64,000 nt of DNA from Rubrobacter marinus (GTDB taxonomy: Bacteria; Actinomycetota; Rubrobacteria; Rubrobacterales; Rubrobacteraceae). Numbering within the stretch: position 1 is the stretch's first letter; every line of letters starts with the position of its first letter. The DNA lies in contig NZ_CP045121.1 in assembly GCF_011492965.1 (NCBI RefSeq), positions 2,604,001-2,668,000 on the forward strand, read 5' to 3'. Position numbers and translations under genes: made by a program. A model generated the notes under the pieces. That model worked only from the letters and a program-made list of their open reading frames with translations, did not search any database and was not told where the DNA came from. Of the stretch, positions 34,522 through 43,291 are shown one piece after another.

Positions 34522-34913
34522 GCCGCGCTCCGGTCGTCTTCGGGACCCTTCCCCAGGCCGCGCCCCGACTCGTCCACGGCGTCCGGCGTCTCCATCTCGT
34601 ACCCCCTGAGGAAGGCGGCCTTGCCCACGACGTGGGCCGAGACGGGGGTCGTCAGGACGAGGAAGATCCCGATAAGGGCGGCGCGCATGATGATCGCGGC
34701 GTCGTTCGTCACCGCCGAGGCCAGGAGGAGCATGACCACCCCCAGAAAGACGACCTTGCTCGCCGCGTGCAGCTTGTTGTAGACGTCGGGCATGCGGACG
34801 ATGCCGTAGATCCCGACCGTCATCCCGAAGATCCCGAGAACGACGAGGACGTCCGCGACCCACGGCGCGACCGCCGAGAAGGCGGCCCCCAGGGCGCCGA
34901 ACGCCTCGCGCAT
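34518..34913 (-). CDS. mnhG: Mrp Na+(K+)/H+ antiporter subunit G
   Basis: 131 residues, three membrane helices, with the MnhG/PhaG signature (MTVGIYGIVRMPDVYNKLHAASK and ALIGIFLVLTTPVSAHVVGKAA). The start overlaps the mnhF stop by one base (TGATG). Last gene of the antiporter locus; the Mrp complex exports Na+ or K+ in exchange for protons in the plasma membrane and needs all seven subunits. Confidence 0.9.
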   Translation of the reverse strand: MREAFGALGAAFSAVAPWVADVLVVLGIFGMTVGIYGIVRMPDVYNKLHAASKVVFLGVVMLLLASAVTNDAAIIMRAALIGIFLVLTTPVSAHVVGKAAFLRGYEMETPDAVDESGRGLGKGPEDDRSAA

Positions 34914-35179
34914 CAGAAGATCCTCCGCTCGCCGTGGTAGCGGGCGGCGACGACCGTCCCGATAAACGCGAGCAGGGCCAGGATCAGGGCCGCGTCCAGG
35001 TAGTACGGGGTGCGCTGGTAGTCCGAGTAGAGGACGAGCAGGGCGACCAGGATCAGGGTGAGCGTGTCGAGGGCGAGGATGCGCGCCGCGGTGGTGGGCA
35101 GACGGATCACCGCCGCCACCCCGATCGCGAGCAGCACGGTCATCCAGACGAACGCGGCGTAGAAGACTACCTCGTGCAA
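34913..35179 (-). CDS. mnhF: Mrp antiporter subunit F
   Basis: 88 residues with three membrane helices. VIRLPTTAARILALDTLTLI corresponds to the conserved GP(T/S)xxDRV-like segment of MnhF, here more divergent. Lies between mnhE and mnhG in the usual order. The 25-bp gap to mnhE is the widest in the downstream part of the operon. Confidence 0.88.
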   Translation of the reverse strand: MHEVVFYAAFVWMTVLLAIGVAAVIRLPTTAARILALDTLTLILVALLVLYSDYQRTPYYLDAALILALLAFIGTVVAARYHGERRIF

Positions 35180-35204
35180 GCGACTACCTCCTCCTGAGGC
35201 CCCC

Positions 35205-35699
35205 TCACGGGAAGACCTTTCTCTGGTACTTCGTGTAGAAGTTCTCGTGGGAGCGGCGGACCCCCTCCGGATCGGAGGCGTCGATGGTGTGGACCAGCAT
35301 TACCCCCTCGTCCCAGTCGATCTCGACCAGGAACTCCCCCGGCGAGATCGTGGCGACGAGCGCCGAGACGGCGACGCCGACCGGCGTCCTGTCGCCTATC
35401 GGGACGGCCACGATCCCGGACTTCTCCAGGGGCGTCCGCCCGAGCGTTACCTTCGTTACCCGCCACGTGCCGGCGATCGTGTCCCCGACGACCGCGAGCG
35501 CGAACGGCCAGAAGGCGAGCATCCTTCCCGCGAGCCCCGGCAGGGGCGCGGGCCTCCCGTCGAAGACGAACCTGCGGAACGAGAACAGGAGCACGCCCGA
35601 CAGCACCGCCCCGAACGCGAGGTCCCACGGGTGAAAGCTCGCCAGGACGAGCGCGTAGACGACGGTCAGGAGGACGAGCGAGAACAGCGCGCGCTTCAC
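35205..35699 (-). CDS. mnhE: Mrp antiporter subunit E
   Basis: 164 residues from GTG 35699, overlapping the mnhD stop as GTGA. Two or three N-terminal membrane helices (FSLVLLTVVYALVLASFHPW), then a cytoplasmic domain with SPGEFLVEIDWDEGVMLVHTID, the typical MnhE strand pair. The long frame open upstream of GTG 35699 is the out-of-frame shadow of mnhD. Confidence 0.9.
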   Translation of the reverse strand: MKRALFSLVLLTVVYALVLASFHPWDLAFGAVLSGVLLFSFRRFVFDGRPAPLPGLAGRMLAFWPFALAVVGDTIAGTWRVTKVTLGRTPLEKSGIVAVPIGDRTPVGVAVSALVATISPGEFLVEIDWDEGVMLVHTIDASDPEGVRRSHENFYTKYQRKVFP

Positions 35700-37123
35700 C
35701 TGCGGCCCTCCCCCTCCAGCAGGAGCGACGCCGACTCCTCCCCGAGGACGAGCAGCGGCTCCGGCCAGAGCCCCACCGCGAGGACGAAGACGGCGAGCAG
35801 GATCGAGAGCACCCGCGCCGGTCGCGGGCTCGGCCTCCGCTCCTGCCAGTTCTTGCGCGCCAGAAAAGCGCGCTGGTAGACCTGGAAGGAGTAGACGAAC
35901 GAGAGGGCGCTCCCGACGAAGATCAGGGCGACGATCGCCACGCCTCCCGCCACCCCGCCCAAAGGTCCGGAGCCCGGCGCCGAGCCCTCGATGCCGGTCC
36001 TGAAGAGGGCGACCTTCCCGACGAACCCGGCCGCCGGGGGCACGCCCGCGATGCTGAACGCCCCGACGGCGAAGGCCGCCCCCGCCAGCGGCCCGCGCAG
36101 CCCCGAGGCCAGAAAGACCAGGGCCTTGTTCAACGAGTTCACGATCGCGTAGACGAACGCCGCCGCGTAGCCTATCGGGCCGCCGATGGCGAGGGCGACG
36201 AGGATGTACCCGACCTGCCCTATCGCCGAGTAGGCCATAACCTCGTTCGTCGCGTGGCGGCTCACCGCCTGCAGCGCCCCGTACACGATGCTCGCCACCC
36301 CGAGGACGAGGACCACGATCGCGCCGAAGCCGAGCTCCTCGGGGAGGACGCCGGCGCCGAAGCGCAGCAGGCCGTAGCTCCCTATGTTCGCCAGGGCGCC
36401 CGAGAGGATCGCGGCCACGGGCGCGTGGCTCCCTACGTAGACCGCCGGCAGCCAGAAATGGAACGGGAAGAGCCCGAGCTTCAGGGAGAAGGCCACGAAG
36501 ATCAGGGTGGCTATCGGGATCACGGTGCTCGGGTTGGACCGCCCGATCCTCTCGGCGATCACCTGCATGTCCAGGGAGCCCGTAACGTGGTACAGCGCCG
36601 CGATGCCTATAAGGAACAGGACCGAGCCGAGCAGGTTTATCACCGCGAAGATGAACGCGGCCCGCACCTGGAAGTCCTGCTCGCGGTAGCCGGTCAGGAT
36701 GTAAGCGGCGGTCATGGAGATCTCGAAGAAGACGTAGAAGTTGAAGACGTCCCCGGTCAGGAACAGCCCGCCGAGGCCCGCGGCGAGAAAGAGCATGAGC
36801 GCCGGGAAGGTCCTCGAACGCACCCCCATCAGGACCTCGTGGACGAACGAGACGAGGATGACGGCCAGGGAGACGGCGGCGAACGAGGCCCGAGGACGTC
36901 GGCGCGCAGCGAGATCCCGACCCCTCCGGCCACCCTCCCGCGACGGACTGGACCGGCCCGCTCCTCAGAACCTCCAGGAGCAGCAGGACGCTCGCGACGA
37001 GGCTCCCGCGAGGGCCGTCGCCGCGAGCCACGCCCACACCGGCCTCCGGCCGTCGAGCGGGGCCAGCGCCGCGGCCGAGATCCAGGCTATGCCGGCCGGC
37101 AGGACGACGAGCGCCTCGTTCAA
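35696..37123 (-). pseudogene. mnhD: Mrp antiporter subunit D, N-terminal part frameshifted
   Basis: Residues from position 36829 down to 35696 are intact and typical (VFNFYVFFEISMTAAYIL; KLGLFPFHFWLPAVYVGSHAPVAA; Lys and His of the proton path). The first 100 residues are spread over other frames: NEALVVLPAGIAWISAAALAP after TTG 37123, LVASVLLLLEVLRSGPVQSV near 36980, and FAAVSLAVILVSFVHEVL before 36829. At least three missing-base events are needed. The complex could not work without D, so assembly error is the likeliest cause. Confidence 0.8.
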
Positions 37124-37552
37124 CGCGGCTCCCCTTCTCGAGCGCCCGTTCGTCGGACTCCTCTTCCCCTCGGGGTCCTCCTCCGGCTCGTTGACGCGTT
37201 CTAGGGCCTCGGACTCGCGCATCTCGGCGTCGGAGACGTCCCGTATGTCGACCGAGCGGTGCGAGACGTAGAGCCTGTAGACGATCGCCAGGAGGAGGGC
37301 GGCGGTGCTCGAGCCGATCACGAGCGCCGTCAGCGCCATCGCCTGCACGAGCGGGTCGCTCACCGAGGCCTCGTCGCCCACCGGGTAGATCGGGGCGTCC
37401 CCCCGGGTGAGCCCGGCGGACATGATGAAAAGGACGGAGGAGTTGGAGACGAGCACGATCCCGATCACCACGCGCAACAGGTCGCGCTGCAGGACCAGGA
37501 ACGCCCCCGAGGCGAACACCACGGCGATCGTCGCCGAGACCGCCAAGATCAC
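36965..37552 (-). CDS. mnhC: Mrp antiporter subunit C, reading through into the mnhD start
   Basis: GTG 37552 overlaps the mnhB stop (GTGA). MnhC core: three helices with LLRVVIGIVLVSNSSVLFIM and DPLVQAMALTALVIGSSTAALLLAIVYRLY (the conserved DPLPQALVLTAIVI-like block). After a hydrophilic tail the frame continues without a stop into NEALVVLPAG, which is the N-terminus of MnhD. A TGA one frame over at about 37120 is probably the true stop, so the real protein would be about 143 residues and the last 50 codons here belong to mnhD. Confidence 0.8.
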   Translation of the reverse strand: MILAVSATIAVVFASGAFLVLQRDLLRVVIGIVLVSNSSVLFIMSAGLTRGDAPIYPVGDEASVSDPLVQAMALTALVIGSSTAALLLAIVYRLYVSHRSVDIRDVSDAEMRESEALERVNEPEEDPEGKRSPTNGRSRRGAALNEALVVLPAGIAWISAAALAPLDGRRPVWAWLAATALAGASSRASCCSWRF

Positions 37553-38043
37553 GCGTCGTCCTCCAGGTCCAGGTGCTCGCCCCCGGGCCCCGCGTACTCC
37601 CGCTCCTCGGAGATCGTGCGCGCGAAGAAGGTGATGGTCCCGACCACGAAACCGAAGACGAGCAGGAAGATCCCCAGGTCGAAGAGGACCGGGGTTATAA
37701 GCTCGAGCGTGCCGAGGTAGACGACCGACGCGCCGGGCGGCGGGTAGTGCGTCAGCACGGCGTCTCCGAGGACGAGCGGCACGATGGCGACGAGCAGGCT
37801 GAGCAGGAGCCCCGCCCCGGCCAGGATCGGCGCGTAGCGGACGGCGCCCAGCCTCTCGGCCTCCCCCCGCCCGTGGGCGATGTGCTGGAGGAGGACCCCG
37901 AGAGAGGCGACGACGCCCGCGGCGAAGCCGTCCCCCGGGCTCGCGTAGCCCTTCACGAGGATGGCGATCGCCGCGACGACCGTGGGGAGGAGCAGTATCC
38001 TCGCCACGACCTGCGTCAGGATGCTCGTGGGATCGTTCTTCAT
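37549..38043 (-). CDS. mnhB: Mrp antiporter subunit B
   Basis: 164 residues from ATG 38043, overlapping the mnhA stop as ATGA. Four helices with KGYASPGDGFAAGVVASLG, the MnhB signature (GHxxPGGGF-like), and TPVLFDLGIFLLVFGFVVG. Ends in an acidic tail. Intact. Confidence 0.9.
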   Translation of the reverse strand: MKNDPTSILTQVVARILLLPTVVAAIAILVKGYASPGDGFAAGVVASLGVLLQHIAHGRGEAERLGAVRYAPILAGAGLLLSLLVAIVPLVLGDAVLTHYPPPGASVVYLGTLELITPVLFDLGIFLLVFGFVVGTITFFARTISEEREYAGPGGEHLDLEDDA

Positions 38044-40345
38044 CGGAGGCGCCCCCGCCTCAGGAGCGTCGCGACCCCGAGCAGGACGAGGGCGACCACC
38101 GTGATCTCGCCCAGCGTGTCCAGGCCGCGGAAATCCGCGAGGATCACGGTAACGACGTCCTTGCCGTGGGCGTCGGGGGTGAGCCTCGTCAGCTCCGCCG
38201 CCGCCCCCCGGTCGGGCGAGGGCTGGGAGAGCGTCCCCCAGACGACCACGAAGGCGAACGCCCCCGCGACGACCGCCGTGTAGACCTTGCGCCGCCGCCG
38301 CTCCAGCGGAAGCCCCGCCTGGTGGTGAAGGACCTTGTAGGGGATGAGCTTCAGCGTCGCGATAAACAGCAGCGTGACGACGGTCTCGATCAGGACGGCG
38401 ACGAGCGCCACGTCCGGGGCGCCGAAGAAGGCGTACACGGCCGCGAGCACGTAACCCGCGCTGGAGAGCACGAGGGCCAGGGTGACGTGGCGGCGCGTGT
38501 AGGTCGCCGTGATCGCCGAGACCGCGACCGCGACGAGCGCGAGCAGCAGCGGCGCGTCCCGCCACTCCATCGCGCCGAGCCGGTACACCCCCGCCGTCGG
38601 GGTCACCAGGAAACCGAGGCCCACGAGCACCCCGCCGGCACGAAGACGGCCGCGACCCGGCTCCTGAGGTCCCGGATCTCGGTCCGGTGCACGAGGTCCG
38701 AGAGCTCGTTGAGCCTGTGGATGGAGACCTCGTAGAGACGCTCCGGCCCGAACTTCTCCCCGAGCCGGGCGAACGCCCCGCCGCCCCTCCCAAACCGGGC
38801 GCGAGAAGATCAGGACCGCCCCCAACGCGAACGTCGCGAGCGCCATGAGGTTCTCTGGCCGCGCGTCGAGGTGGTACGCGGGCTCCACGCCATCGACCGA
38901 GCCCGTGAAGGAGGCGGCTCCGGCGGCCCTCGCGAGCGCCGCGAACGGCTCGACGAAGACCCCGCCAAAGAGGACCAGCGCCCCGAGCACCGCCACGGGC
39001 CACACGAGGGCGGCGGGCACCGCGTGCGCCCCGTCCCGAGGGGACCCGAGGAAGATCCCGCTCCAGAAGCGCCAGACGTAGGCGAAGGTCAGCGCCGCCC
39101 CCACCACGGCCAGAGCGGCGAATACGGCCCCCCTCTCGAGCGCCGCCCCGAAGAAGAGCTCGTCCTTGAAGAAGCCTATCGTCAGGGGGAGCGCCGCGAG
39201 GCCCGCGGCGGCCGCCCCGCTCGCCACCGCGAGGACCGGCAGGGGCTTGCGCAGGCCCCGATCCGGCTCAGCCTGTCCTCCCCCGTCGCCTCGCTGACGG
39301 CGCCCGCGGTCAGGAACAGGGCGCTCTTCGCGAGGGCGTGCGCGATCACGTAGAACGCCGCGCCCACCGCCCCGTACTTCCCCCGAGGCCGTACATGAAG
39401 ACCACGTAGCCGTACTGGGAGATTGTGGAGTAGGCGAGAAGCTGCTTGAGCACGTCGCGCGTGAGCGCGAGGACGCCGCCCACGGCCATCGAGAGCAGGC
39501 CGACGACGAGCAGGACGTTCATCAGAAGCTCGCTCTCCTGCAGGAGCGGGTAGACCCTCCCGAGGAGCAGGACGCCCGCCGCGACCATCGCGGCGGAGTG
39601 GAGGTAGGCCGAGACCGGGGTCGGGGCGGCCATGGCGCGCGGCAGCCAGAAGTGCAGCGGCACCTGCGCGCTCTTGGCGAGCGCCGCGACGGCGATCAGG
39701 AGGCCCGCCGCGTTCAGGAGCGGGCCGGGACGCACGAGCCCGGCGAGCTCGGGGACGGAGTAGGTGCCGTGGGCCGCGTAGAACATCAGGGCGCCGATGA
39801 GGAGGAGAACGGCGGTCACGCCGGTCACGAGGAGCGCCATGAGGGCCGAGGCGCGGGAGTTCGCGTCGCGGCGGTCGAACCCGATCAGGTAGTACGAAGC
39901 CACCGCCGTCAGGTCCCAGAACACGAAGATCAGGACGAGGTCCTGGGCCATCGCGAGCCCGACCATCGCCCCCATGAACAGCAGCATGAACCCGTAGAAC
40001 CGCGTCCCCTCGGACTCCGGCCGTCCCCCGTGCCCGAGATGCAGCGGCAGGTAGCGCGAGGAGTACGCCAGGACGAGGAACCCCACCCCGGTCGCGAGCA
40101 GGGCGTACAGGGCCGCGAGACCGTCGAGGACGAGGTGCAAGCGCAGGCCCCACGTCGGGGCCCAGGCGACGTTCACCTCCCCCCGCCCGCAAGTACACGA
40201 GGAGGGTCGCCACCGCGGCGAGGAGCGCGAACGCGGCTCCCAAGGGCGCGGCGAGCCGCGGCCTGAGGTTGCCCGCGAGAACGGCGGCGGGGGCCGAGAG
40301 CAGGGCGATCAGGAGCGGCGAGAGCGTGACGAGGGCTTGGTTTAT
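38040..40345 (-). pseudogene. mnhA: Mrp antiporter subunit A, several frameshifts
   Basis: The full-length MnhA architecture is spread across frames: N-terminal helices (LAPLGAAFALLAAVATLLVY), NuoL-like core (FVFWDLTAVASYYLIGFDRR; KSAQVPLHFWLPRAMAAPTPVSAYLHSA), then ASGAAAAGLAALPLTIGFFKDELFF and the C-terminal MnhB-like part (APDVALVAVLIETVVTLLFIATLKLI). Breaks occur at G runs near 40185, 39385 and 39262; one added G in each restores RAGGGEVNVAWAP, YGLGGKYGAVGAA and IGGLRKPLPV. A further pair lies near 38640-38800. The start is uncertain (an ATA at 40345 with GAGGAG upstream). Likely intact in the cell. Confidence 0.82.
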
Positions 40346-40558
40346 GCGGCACTCCTCGAACGGGAGATTCTGTTCGGAACGTTCACGGTGATCAGGGTCC
40401 TTCCGGGCGGGCCTCGAAACCGTCGCGGGCCTGCCATGTTTTCTTTGTTCCCCGGTGTGTCACGAATCACGCCCGGAAGGAGATGTTAGCGCACGACGGG
40501 CCGCGGGGGCCCGGCTCGCGGTACAATGGCGGCTCAGGACTACTCGGATAAGGTGGGA

Positions 40559-41545
40559 ATGGTTCAGCTAACGGACAGCTACGACCGCAAGATGGACTAC
40601 CTCCGCATCTCGGTGACGGACCGTTGCAACTTCCGCTGCCAGTACTGCATGCCGGAGGACATCCAGTTCCAGGACAAGTCGCACATCCTCACCCTGGAGG
40701 AGATGCTGACCTTCGCGGAGGCGTGCCTCGCCCTGGGCGTCACCAAGGTGCGCGTCACCGGCGGCGAGCCCCTCGTGAGGCGCGGCGTTGTGTGGTTCGT
40801 CGAGCAGCTCAAGGCGCTGGGCTTCGACGAGGTCACCATGACCACCAACGGCTACCTCCTCAAGGACAACCTCGAGGGGCTCGTCGAGGCCGGCCTCGAC
40901 CGGATCAACGTCTCCCTCGACACCCTCCAGCCCGAGAAGTTCCAGTTCATCACCCGACGCAACCACTTCGAGAAGGTGTGGGAGGCGATCATGGCGGCGC
41001 TCCAGACGCCGCTCTCGCCCGTCAAGATCAACGCGGTCGCCCTGCGCGGGGTGAACGATGACGAGATCGTGGACATGGCGAGGCTCACCCAGAAGTACCC
41101 CCTGAGCGTGCGCTTCATCGAGCTGATGCCCCTGAACGGCGACACGGACGGCTCGCGCTTCCGCAAGCTCTTCATCCCGGGCTCGGAGATCCTCGCCAGG
41201 GCCCAGGACGCCCTCGGGGACCTCAAGCCCGTCGCGAAGGACGACCCGGCCGCCCCCGCCGACGAATTCAAGTTCGACGGGGCGCCCGGCAACTTCGGGG
41301 TCATAACGCCGGTCTCCGAGCCCTTCTGCGCGCGCTGCTCCAGGCTCCGGCTGACGGCGGACGGCAAGATCCACCCCTGCCTCCTCACCGACCTCGACGT
41401 GCCCGTGAAGGACGCCATCCGCTCGAAAGACCCCATCCCGGCCATTCACGAGGTTCTGTGGAAGACCGCGCGGATCAAGCCGGCCGCCGGCCTCACCCTC
41501 CCTCAGGAGACTCGCAACCGCACGATGAGCCAGATCGGGGGGTAG
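40559..41545 (+). CDS. moaA: GTP 3',8-cyclase MoaA
   Basis: 328 residues. Radical-SAM cluster CNFRCQYC (Cys 23, 27, 30), VRVTGGEPLVR for SAM, and the C-terminal second cluster CARCSRLRLTADGKIHPC. Converts GTP to the cyclic intermediate of molybdenum cofactor synthesis with MoaC. ATG 40559 has AAGGTGGG ahead and gives the standard start; the earlier ATG at 40526 overlaps a TACAAT -10 box (40522-40527) and would be upstream of transcription. The C-terminal arginine-glycine tail of MoaA is here QIGG. Confidence 0.93.
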   Translation: MVQLTDSYDRKMDYLRISVTDRCNFRCQYCMPEDIQFQDKSHILTLEEMLTFAEACLALGVTKVRVTGGEPLVRRGVVWFVEQLKALGFDEVTMTTNGYLLKDNLEGLVEAGLDRINVSLDTLQPEKFQFITRRNHFEKVWEAIMAALQTPLSPVKINAVALRGVNDDEIVDMARLTQKYPLSVRFIELMPLNGDTDGSRFRKLFIPGSEILARAQDALGDLKPVAKDDPAAPADEFKFDGAPGNFGVITPVSEPFCARCSRLRLTADGKIHPCLLTDLDVPVKDAIRSKDPIPAIHEVLWKTARIKPAAGLTLPQETRNRTMSQIGG

Positions 41546-41566
41546 GAGCGCTTACCCTACGAGGGC

Positions 41567-41956
41567 CTAGATCGTGTCGACGTAGGCGTAGGCGGCAATT
41601 TTATCGTCGGACGTGACCAGCGGACAACCGTGTACTCGCGCCGTCGCGACGATAATCTGGTCTGCGGGGTCCTTGTGGAACTCGCCGGGAAGTTGCGTCG
41701 AGGCAACCGCTATCTCCGGGCTCAACTCGATCAACTGCACGCCGGGGTAATCGAGCGCTAGCTCCAACCACTCAGCTACTGGACGCGGTAGCTTGAGACG
41801 TTCCCGCTCGACGAGCTTGGCTACCTCCCAGCAAGAAATTGCGCTCACACCTATTAGGTCGGTTTCCGCCCCCTCGATGGTGCTAGCTTGCGACGATGTA
41901 AGCTGCTCGTCGCCATGAACCCACCACACCCAAGCGTGGGTGTCGAGAACGATCAT
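41567..41956 (-). CDS. PIN-domain RNase, VapC-like toxin
   Basis: 129 residues. PIN acidic residues are all present: Asp5 (MIVLDTHAWVWW), Glu44 (SCWEVAKL), Asp96/Asp99 (HKDPADQIIVATA) and Asp117 (VTSDDKI). The last motif, DPADQIIVATA, places it in the VapC type II toxin branch. No VapB-like antitoxin precedes it; instead a HEPN-like gene ends four bases upstream. G+C is clearly below that of the neighbours, which suggests transfer. Expected activity is Mg2+-dependent RNA cleavage. Confidence 0.88.
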   Translation of the reverse strand: MIVLDTHAWVWWVHGDEQLTSSQASTIEGAETDLIGVSAISCWEVAKLVERERLKLPRPVAEWLELALDYPGVQLIELSPEIAVASTQLPGEFHKDPADQIIVATARVHGCPLVTSDDKIAAYAYVDTI

Positions 41957-41960
41957 GTCC

Positions 41961-42815
41961 TCAACTCGCCGAGTTCCAATCGTCCTCAGACACGCTATCG
42001 AAGGGATTGACGTAACTTACGGGTTCGCCACGCAGAGCGTAATGCCGCGTTTTCCCATCTGTAGGCTGCGGTTCGAGTAAGGCTTCCGCGCGAGTAATTA
42101 TGGCATCAACGACCAACTGCTGCTCGGCGTTGAGCCGCGCCAACGAAACACCCCGCGATACCTCGTGCAAGCAAAGCATTGCCCCAAACCAGATCGACAG
42201 TCTAGGCGCGTGCGGAAACACGGCATACGCAAACACCTTCATCAACTCTCTTGGGTCATACAACCCCGGCTCCACCTCTAATCTTGGTACCCTGTTGGGA
42301 AAGCCCCATCCGAAAGCTTTGCCAAACCCCTTTTGCCTTTCTATGGGGAGCCCCCGGATGAAGGCAATCAGATCCACGTTCACGTTGGAGACATCGTGGA
42401 CAAACTCGTTGCGCAACTCAGACAACGTGCGAACAAAGCGTCGCACATCCTTGCTCAACAACTCGAGCTTGTCCGCGAAGGCAAGTTTGCCTGTTTGCGT
42501 ATTGCTCATATCTATGCGAGCGAAAATATCCTGCAACGACGGCTTGGCGATAGTCTCGACCACCAAGTGTGTGACCGCTGCTTCCATGAGCGCATGCAGC
42601 TTTATGATGAAAGACCAATCATCTTCCTGAACAAGCGCTTCGAAGAACCCGATCGGCAGTTGCAAATTTTCCTCCAACTGCCGTACGCCGAAGGTCTCGA
42701 ACAGGTCTACCGTTGCCTCGCTGTTTTCTGCAAGCAGTTGTTCCGCGTCTCGGCCAAAGAGACTTTCGGCTATCATTCTTCGGAAATCTGGACTGTCGTT
42801 TGTCAAGCTTTCCAC
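41961..42815 (-). CDS. HEPN-like (MltR/DUF4145-type) protein in operon with the PIN RNase
   Basis: 284 residues. The stretch TGKLAFADKLELLSKDVRRF followed by LSELRNEFVHD resembles the MltR/DUF4145 helical core, and RNEFVH (Arg135 to His140) fits the HEPN RNase motif R-(N/D/H)-x3-H. A C-terminal helical extension of 130 residues has no recognised domain. G+C is about 50% (30 of 60 bases at 42361-42420) versus 72% in moaA (43 of 60 at 40741-40800). GTG 42815 lacks a good ribosome-binding site, so a later start is possible. It could be a toxin, an antitoxin replacement or a defence effector. Confidence 0.65.
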   Translation of the reverse strand: MESLTNDSPDFRRMIAESLFGRDAEQLLAENSEATVDLFETFGVRQLEENLQLPIGFFEALVQEDDWSFIIKLHALMEAAVTHLVVETIAKPSLQDIFARIDMSNTQTGKLAFADKLELLSKDVRRFVRTLSELRNEFVHDVSNVNVDLIAFIRGLPIERQKGFGKAFGWGFPNRVPRLEVEPGLYDPRELMKVFAYAVFPHAPRLSIWFGAMLCLHEVSRGVSLARLNAEQQLVVDAIITRAEALLEPQPTDGKTRHYALRGEPVSYVNPFDSVSEDDWNSAS

Positions 42816-42877
42816 CGTTCGCTGACGAAGCGGATAGCCTCTACGACCAGCCCCTCAGTCAGCAACCTTTCAAATCT

Positions 42878-43210
42878 CTAATCCGGCTCTATGGTGGAGA
42901 TGAGGCCTTCGTTGTTGAGGCTCTCCTGGTAGAGCTCGGCGAGCTCCTTGTGGCACTTGACGACGACGGCCTTACCCTTCGTGTGGGCTTCGAGCATGAT
43001 GGTCATGGCGCGCTTGACGCCCATGCGCGGGATCACCTTGCGCAGCACCGTGACGACGTGCTCCATCGGGGTGAAGTCGTCGTTGTGCAGGATGACCTTC
43101 CAGGGGGGCTCCTGGCTCTGCTTGCGTTCCGTGATCTCGCGAGGAGGTGTCTGGGTACCGGGTGCCGATGAGAGCGTCGGTGCCGTGGCGTGAGCGAACG
43201 TAGCCTGCAA
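42878..43210 (-). CDS. clpS: ClpS adaptor protein
   Basis: 110 residues from TTG 43210, with GAAGAAGAG just ahead. After a disordered N-terminal 35 residues, WKVILHNDDFTPMEHVVTVL is the ClpS core with the N-degron-binding Asn-Asp-Asp, followed by MLEAHTKGKAVVVKCHKELAEL. It delivers N-end-rule substrates to ClpC/ClpA-type unfoldases with ClpP. A Clp ATPase gene lies 5.7 kb away in this window. Confidence 0.9.
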   Translation of the reverse strand: MQATFAHATAPTLSSAPGTQTPPREITERKQSQEPPWKVILHNDDFTPMEHVVTVLRKVIPRMGVKRAMTIMLEAHTKGKAVVVKCHKELAELYQESLNNEGLISTIEPD

Positions 43211-43291
43211 CTCTTCTTCTACCTCCGGTCTCGATTCCCCGTGTGCGGCAAAAGGCTAACACATCCGAACGGACATCCGTAGGGCGGATGC

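Noticed and set aside
40526..40558. Upstream ATG of moaA
   Set aside because: It overlaps a TACAAT -10 box and lacks a ribosome-binding site, whereas ATG 40559 has AAGGTGGG and matches the usual MoaA start.
41961..42815. HEPN-like gene as a conventional VapB antitoxin
   Set aside because: At 284 residues and all helical it has no AbrB, RHH or Phd-type DNA-binding segment; only its position resembles an antitoxin.
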